From Lathyrus oleraceus (lineage: Eukaryota; Streptophyta; Magnoliopsida; Fabales; Fabaceae): 64,000 nt of DNA. Below, piece after piece: positions 58,441-64,000 of this stretch (the stretch's first letter is position 1; every line of letters begins with the position of its first letter). The notes below the pieces were generated by a model. It was not told where the DNA came from, ran no database searches, and saw only the letters and a program-made list of their open reading frames with translations. The stretch is taken from assembly GCF_024323335.1 (NCBI RefSeq), contig NC_066581.1, positions 461,239,197 to 461,303,196 on the forward strand, in the 5' to 3' direction. Made by a program: the position numbers and the translations under genes.

Positions 58441-59439
58441 GTCTGGAAATTTTGCAAATAAACCCTTTAAGTTCCTTGAAAATTTTCTCATTTTTCTGAT
58501 GACATGAATGCAGATGAATGCATGAATGTATGAATGCAGCAATCACACTCAAGGATCAAGCAAGGCACACCAGAAAAAGGTCATGGGAAAGCTCATAGTA
58601 TCCTTAATATCAATCATCCATTTTGGTGGATTATGGTTTTCACCTTATCGACACCCAAGTTCCATTGATATTAACGATACATGAACCGGCTCAATCATCC
58701 TTAATATCAATCATCCATTTTGGTGGATTATGGTTTACACCTTATCGACACCCAAGTTCCATTAATATTAAGGATGTCTGAACGACTCAACCATGAATCA
58801 CGGGTTTGCTGACAGTCACGAGCATGGAGTCTCGGTTAAGAACCACCCAAAGGGAGTGTACTAGGGTTTAAACCTGCCGAACATGTTCTACCAGAGGTTC
58901 CCATAGTCATCAGCCCATCTTTCGAATATTATCGGAGGAACGAATACTCGTATTCCAAAAATATTCTCAAGAGAGACTCTTATGAGTGTAGTATCGCGTA
59001 ACAATCGCGTCAGATCTTACATCTGAACGACCTCCGCACTACGTCCTAAAAATAGGCCAAGATGGGCTCGGTAAACTAAGGTCCTTGGCTTCTAAGGCAC
59101 ATGATTGAAAGAATAATGCCTAACCACAAATAACTTGTGTGACATTATTAATCCAACATGACCTCCACCAAGTGAATGGAATCGCAAGTCAACTTGTTAA
59201 GGAATACTCCACACAAGTCGACGAGACTACGCCATTCTCCTATCCTAAGGTGCACTCGAGTTCGGGTATAGAACTCATCTCACAGAGATCACCAAGCAAA
59301 CAGCAATTGTATATCAAGCAATTCAATCATTACAATCAATACAGTTATCCCAAATGGTACAAAAATATGTCATATAATAAATAAACAATATCATACAACA
59401 CGGGTGAAAAGTAGGCAAAACCACCAAGGAGACATCTGA
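58441..59439 (-). other. Ogre D 5' leader
   Basis: Non-coding leader between ORF1 and the PBS region, alignable to 31045-31967 of Ogre C. It ends at TCTGA (59435-59439), within a few bases of where the PBS should lie, because the Athila LTR is inserted there. It contains a 97-bp tandem duplication carrying the leader stem-loop. Confidence 0.75.
58600..58775 (-). repeat. Tandem duplication of the leader stem-loop in Ogre D
   Basis: Two ~97-bp copies. Arms ATCCTTAATATCAAT/ATTGATATTAACGAT (58600-58614, 58664-58678) and ATCCTTAATATCAAT/ATTAATATTAAGGAT (58697-58711, 58761-58775) each pair over 15 bases with one mismatch. Ogre C has a single copy. Confidence 0.85.
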
Positions 59440-60837
59440 TGTGATAATAGCAAGTGTACTATTTTTCTCACTGTAGTAATAAAAGGGAAATTCCCCGTTT
59501 GTCGATCTCAAGGACTGCTTGACGATACAGAGTTTATAGATTGTTTCAATTAGACAAAAGCCTTTGGTTTTTATGTTGTGAGTAATTATATTACCAATTG
59601 CAAATAACTAAAATAAGTAAAAAGGTTGAACGAGAGACAAATGAGAGAAGATTGATAGGGTTCGGTGAATGAAACTTCCTCTAACAGATATAATTTATGA
59701 AGGCTTAGACAATAATTTTGTCCAATTAATTCCGGTCCTCAAGGGTATCTATTCCTAATTCCTTAGTGAAAAGACCTTTGATTATGTAACCTAATTACTA
59801 TGTCTATAAATAATTAAGTTCATACTCAAGCATTCGAATATCAAGAATTACCGGTCAGATAGAAAATCCCTAGTCCTAGGTTATTTTTACTATCCAAAAT
59901 TCTTATACATATCAATGAACAATTGCTGTCCAGCTTAAACTATTCACATTAATCATCATTCGTTGGTCCGACGAATAAAGCATAAAAAACGGTAATAAGA
60001 ACAAATCAATGGAAAAGAAGAAATAGTCAATGCACTCATAAACATAAAATCTGTCACATTCAGAATCAGGGTCACCCCCCTAGCAATGGGGGGTTTAGCT
60101 ACTCATAATCGAAATAAAAACAAAGATTAACATTGTTGTCATTACAGAATTTCGTGAGGAATCAATCTTCAATCGTCGGAAAACTCTTGAACATATGAAT
60201 CCTCTAATAATCGTAGAGTCTCCAGGTCTCAAACGCGTCTCTTTTTTTCTAAAAATTGTCCAACCCCTGGAAAATCGTGTTCTCCCCTCTAAATAGTTAT
60301 TCAGTTGGGCTTTTCCTGATTTTAGGCTTCATACGCGTATTGCCCAGTCTCATACGCGTACTGCACGTAAGACAGCCTCTGATACGCGTATTGCCCAGTC
60401 TCATACGCGTATTGCCCAGTCTGGTACGCGTATCACCAGTCTCATACGCGTATCACCAGAAGCTTATCTTTTTGCTAGATTTTCCATCCCTCTGGTCATA
60501 TGCGTATGCTACGCGTACTGGGAAGGTCCATACGCGTATCATGTAAGGCCATACGCGTATGGACAGCAGGTTCTCCAAGAATTGATTTTTTCTTCCGTTT
60601 TCTTGCTCGGGCTTAATTTCGCATCTGACGTTTGATTCCCTGAGCTTCCAGACTAGTTTTTGACCTGCTAACATACCCAAAAGTGTAAAATATCCTCAAG
60701 AAACTCATAAGTAACAACACACTTTATATTATAGAATTGAGCTTATATCTAACTAAAAATGCTTCAGTTTACGCAGTTTACCTGACTTATTTACGTTTAA
60801 ATAGTGAAATACCTAGCATAAATGGTGACTGATCACA
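59440..60837 (-). repeat. 3' LTR of the Athila-type element (1,398 bp)
   Basis: The plus strand begins TGTGATAATAGC and ends GACTGATCACA: terminal inverted repeat TGTGAT/ATCACA. The purine tract AAGTTTGGGG is next to it on the minus-strand 5' side. It contains nine TACGCGTA palindromes (60331-60560). No ORF is supported. Confidence 0.88.
60331..60560 (-). repeat. Array of nine TACGCGTA palindromes, mostly 21 bp apart
   Basis: The 10-bp windows around TACGCGTA start at 60331, 60352, 60382, 60403, 60424, 60444, 60509, 60530 and 60551. Six of eight intervals are 20-21 bp; the others are 30 and 65. Six copies are the full palindrome ATACGCGTAT. A typical spacer is TGCCCAGTCTC. A decayed copy ATATGCGTAT lies at 60498. 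Confidence 0.95.
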
Positions 60838-62245
60838 ACCCCAAACTTAGCTTGTTGCTTGTCCTCAAGTAACATTTTATTACCATCAAAGATCATGTCA
60901 CCCCAAACTTACTGTAAAACAGTTCTTGCCACAATACTGCTGAAATCTTTCGCACTGGACCTCTTGATGTTTTTTTTCAGGTTTTCTGATTTTTCCACAT
61001 AGCCAACGAGCTAGAAACTCTTTCCCTCAGAGATATGACTTTACCTGTCAGCTTATATCACTCTCACCAAGTCTCTCTGGGTTAAAGTGTTATCACGCTC
61101 AAATCACAATATGCAATATCAAATCAGAAGTTTGAATAAATTCTCTCATCCTATCAACATGTACAATCACACACACTTTTTGAGGTCTTTTGGGTTGTAA
61201 CGGGGCTTTGGTTTAGGTAGGGTATGAAATTGGAACAAAGGTTTTTGGTTCAGAGTACATGAAATCATTCTCTCACTACGTTTCTTTCCTATTATTCCTG
61301 TTGGGTTTTGTATTCCTCTTTCCTTTTATCTATAGTGAATGTAGAATTTTTCAAAAGCTGTTCTTTTATTGTTTTTCGCTTTTCTCTTTCTTTCTTTTCG
61401 TTTTTTTTTTTTATACTACATTCACTTACTGCAAAACTACCCCAAACTTAAAGGTTGCTATACCAACAGCAACCCCAAACTTCGATAGAAATGTAGAGAT
61501 GAAATCAATCCTCACATACTCTGAACAGGGTAGGATAGTTACAAGGTCATGGATTTAGAAAAACGGGTATATCAGAAACAAATTATTAACAGGCTCAACA
61601 GGGTGAAACAATGGATAATAATAATAGATGGGATGGCTAGAAAGGCTCTAGGTGATAAACAAAAACATGCCTCAGTGTGTGTATTCGTACAGCTAATAAT
61701 AACAAAAGAACATACGCAAACCATGATTGATAAAGACATACCTGATATCTCTCATATGATGATAAGTGTTTGGCTTTTTCTGATCTCACCAGGACGGGTT
61801 AAGCTGACTTGTTCTATCATACTTCTGAGTTTAAAGCTCATGTGCTCGTGGTTCTGATGTTAATCTTAACCAGTGCGTCCAATCATAAACAACAGTATCT
61901 ACAGTCAAGGGGACTGAATGAGAGGACACCCAAGCATTTGGTGTAAGTGATCAAAATAACCAATAGCCAGACATAGTCACATATCTAACGAAATAAACAG
62001 GAAAATGTAGGTAAACAAAATCAAATTCATTAGATTAAGACAACCCATAATAGGTGATTACATCAAAGCAAAAGAAAATAAAAACTGACTCAGATGACAT
62101 GAACAAATGCTAAATAAAACTAAAATTCAAATTTCAACTGACTCGACAAAATTAAAATAACAAAAAAAAAATTCAAACCTCCCTTGGTTTGCCTCCCAAG
62201 CAGCGCTTCGTTTAACGTCGCATGGCTCGACGGGACACCTCATAC
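60838..62245 (-). other. Athila 3' non-coding region and polypurine tract
   Basis: No env-like ORF is recognisable. The minus strand carries AAGTTTGGGG four times (near 60839, 60901, 61441 and 61473); the copy at 60839-60848 adjoins the LTR and is the likely polypurine tract. GCGACGTTAAACGAAGCGCT with CTTGGGAGGCAAACC just after the pol stop (about 62,180-62,222) is a motif I recognise downstream of Athila pol genes. Plus-strand frames here are antisense. Confidence 0.7.
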
Positions 62246-64000
62246 TCAGATGAGTTTAATAGTTTCAATTGGTCCCCCTTCACCGGGATCATATGGTTTC
62301 AACCTCTGACCATTAACCTTGAAGGTATCGCCATTCTTCTCATTTAAAACTGCTGTGGTTCCCCCTTTCTTTGGTACCACATGCACAGGACTTACCCACG
62401 AGCTGTCAGAAATGGGGTAAATCATTCCCGAATCTAACAACTTTACAACCTCTTTCCTTACCACTTCTTTCATCGCTGGATTTAACCTCCTTTGTGGTTG
62501 TACTATTGGTTTCTGATTATCCTCCATCAGTATCTTATGCATGCATACTGTGGGGCTAATCCCTTTTAAATCCTCAATAGTCCAACCAATACCACTTTTA
62601 TGTTTCTTCAGTACCTTTTCATCTTCTAATTCTGGTGAAGCTCTCAGATCCTCCCACCTACGTGGTTTGGATTTCCTCCAAGGGGGTTGTGTATCCAGCA
62701 TAGCAAGCACTTCTTTTTCTTTTTCATCATCATTCTCCTCAATCTCTCTGACCGACATACTAAGAACTCTTTCCAACGGTAATTCAGGAAACTTTCTTTG
62801 AATTGTGCTAGTTACACTTTGATCAATTACTTCCACGGAGTGGTTAGTACGCATATCCTCTTTGTGTTTCATAGTATCTCGGACATCAATTCTGAGCTCT
62901 TCGTCATACACCTTTAGGGTCATGGTACCTCCCTCCATGTCTATCATGCATCTACCTGTTTCTAAGAAAGGTCTGCCCAGAATCAGAGGTATTTCTTCAT
63001 CTTCTGGCATTTCTAAAATTACAAAATCAACAGGAAAAACAAATTTATCAACTTTGACCAGAACATCCTCAACTATCCCAAAGGGTCTCTTCACTGAGTG
63101 GTCAGCAAATTGAAGTGTCATTCTGGTATCTTGAACATTTCCAATTCCCAGCTTCTTGTAAATAGACAAAGGCATAAGGCTAACACTAGCCCCTAAATCA
63201 ATTAGCGCCCTTTTGAATGACCTATCTCCAATGGTACACGGGATGGTCACAGAACCTCTATCTGGCTTCTTCACTGGAATCTTCATACCCTGCAAAATAG
63301 CACTACAAGTTTCAGTTAGTATAACTGGATCAGTGTCAGTGGTGCGCTTCTTGGAGATGATGTCTTTCATGAATTTCGCATAGATAAGCATCTGCTCGAG
63401 TGCCTCAGAGAATGGAATATTGATTTCTAATTTCTTGAACAACTCCATGAATTTCTGAAAATTTTTCTCATCTTGCTTCTTCTTTTTGTTTCTTTGTGGG
63501 AATGGAAGCTTAATGATGGGTTTTGGTTCAGGGAGCTTTTCTTGTACCACCGGCGGTATTACAATTTCTTCCTCAGGTGGTGTTTTGTTTTCTAAGATTT
63601 CCAGGTCCAATTCAAGCTATTTATCTTCTTCTTCATCCTTCTTCTTAAGATCTTCAACAAATTTTCCGCTTCTTGTTGTTACCGCACTCACATTTTTGTG
63701 CTCCCTCGGATTTGTCACTGTTGCACTAGGTAATGCGCCTGGTGTTTGGGAATTTGTTATCTGTTGTGCTATCTGACCCAATTGAATCTCCAGATTTTTA
63801 ATGGATGCATTTGTGCTCTTCTGATTATTCCTGGTTTCTTCCTGAAATTGCATACTCTGAGTTGCCATCTTCTCTATAGCAATCTCCCAATCCGCTTTCT
63901 TTGGTACTTGTTGCTGCTAATGTTGTTGTTGCGGCTGATATTGTGGTTGGTACGGTGGTTGTTATTGTGGAGGTCCTTGCTTCTGAACATTACCTTGCTG
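62246..64000 (-). pseudogene. Athila gag C terminus-protease-RT start fused to integrase end
   Basis: One minus-strand frame runs from the window edge: a Gln/Pro-rich gag end, a conserved helix MATQSMQFQEETRNNQ, NVSAVTTRSGK, a lysine-rich linker, PFSEALEQMLIYAKFMKDI, then the protease with DLGASVSLMPLSIYKKL (aspartate kept, DLGAS as usual in Athila) and PLILGRPFL. RT begins (WTIEDLKGISPTVCMHKIL, SWVSPVHVVPKKGG) but jumps after NEKN (about 62,334) straight to GDTFKVNGQRLKPYD, the usual end of Athila integrase. The whole RT core, RNase H and integrase core are gone. Stops: TAG near 63,617 and two near 63,920-63,965. Confidence 0.85.

Larger units (their letters stand above)
40169..59439 (-). 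mobile_element. Ogre D, reverse-oriented, nearly complete internal region
   Basis: On the minus strand: leader, ORF1, gag, protease, intron, RT, two RNase H domains, integrase with an intact DDE triad, a 4.4-kb 3' UTR, polypurine tract and 3' LTR. It lies in the integrase of Ogre C. An Athila element interrupts it at its PBS end, so the 5' LTR is beyond the window. Coding damage is light compared with B and C: one 11-bp deletion and one stop in ORF1, two stops in gag-protease and three in pol. It is the youngest Ogre layer. Confidence 0.9.
59440..64000 (-). mobile_element. Athila-type Ty3/gypsy element, 3' part, with large pol deletion
   Basis: Minus-strand order: gag C terminus, protease, start of RT fused to the end of integrase, the conserved motif GCGACGTTAAACGAAGCGCT after pol, a 1.4-kb 3' region, polypurine tract and 3' LTR. 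Protein style and the post-pol motif are those of Athila. The element interrupts Ogre D near its PBS. Left target-site copy: TCTGA (59435-59439). The 5' part lies beyond the window. Confidence 0.85.

Noticed and set aside
61259..61558. Plus-strand frame with strongly hydrophobic, membrane-like N terminus
   Set aside because: It lies antisense in the Athila 3' non-coding region. The hydrophobicity comes from T-rich runs. No conservation or start context supports a gene.

Overview
This window is plant nuclear DNA made entirely of nested LTR retrotransposons. I see no host gene, no rRNA or tRNA gene, no CRISPR array and nothing prokaryotic. Four very long LTRs (about 4.8-5.2 kb) with the start TGTAAGACC(C/T) and the end ACxCCGCTAxA, an extra ORF before gag, an in-frame intron between protease and reverse transcriptase, and a second archaeal-type RNase H identify Ty3/gypsy elements of the Ogre/Tat lineage. 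Ogre at this density is typical of the legume tribe Fabeae (pea, vetch, lentil, grass pea). The species is inferred from repeat content only. The setting is probably old heterochromatin, because every element is broken by stops or frameshifts.

Layout, left to right. 1-4423 (+): 3' part of a Tekay-type chromovirus (RT, RNase H, integrase, 3' LTR), inserted into a Ty1/copia Sirevirus. 4424-6158 (+): 3' end of that Sirevirus, with a late ORF, two polypurine tracts and the 3' LTR; it sits in an Ogre LTR. 6159-11212 (+): the rest of that Ogre LTR ('LTR-A'), which abuts the protease of another Ogre. 11213-22796 (+): 'Ogre B' (protease, intron, RT, RNase H, integrase, 3' UTR), interrupted at 14884-19689 by a reverse-oriented solo Ogre LTR ('LTR-S') with a perfect 5-bp target-site duplication. 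22797-24178 (+): a truncated protease/RT fragment of a different Tat element ('E'). 24179-26191: LTR-like sequence containing an 858-bp tandem repeat. 26192-40168 (+): 'Ogre C' with 5' LTR, primer-binding site, leader, ORF1, gag, protease, intron, RT/RNase H and a truncated integrase. 40169-59439 (-): 'Ogre D', inserted head-on into the integrase of C and the best preserved element here; its 5' LTR is outside the window. 59440-64000 (-): an Athila-type element inserted into the primer-binding region of D; its pol has lost everything between the start of RT and the end of integrase.

How the parts work together: in an intact Ogre the LTR gives promoter and polyadenylation, a tRNA primes at the PBS, ORF1 (function unknown) precedes gag-protease, and splicing of a 230-270 nt intron joins protease to RT-RNase H-integrase. 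The three Ogre copies with this region (B, C, D) agree on the GTAAT donor, the TATGCAG acceptor and the reading frame across the junction.

The most interesting signals are non-coding. (1) Arrays of short perfect palindromes spaced 21 bp apart occur in the LTRs of two unrelated families, Tekay and Athila. (2) A small RNA-like element with a conserved outer stem and a covarying inner hairpin lies 350-360 nt before the 3' end of all four Ogre LTRs and recurs in the 24-26 kb repeat. (3) A leader stem-loop is present in Ogre C and tandemly duplicated in Ogre D. (4) A second PBS-like sequence lies inside the U5 of every Ogre LTR. (5) Two filler-DNA scars sit in coding regions. (6) Elements C and D form a ~9-kb inverted repeat. 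I did not find an obvious new protein-coding system.
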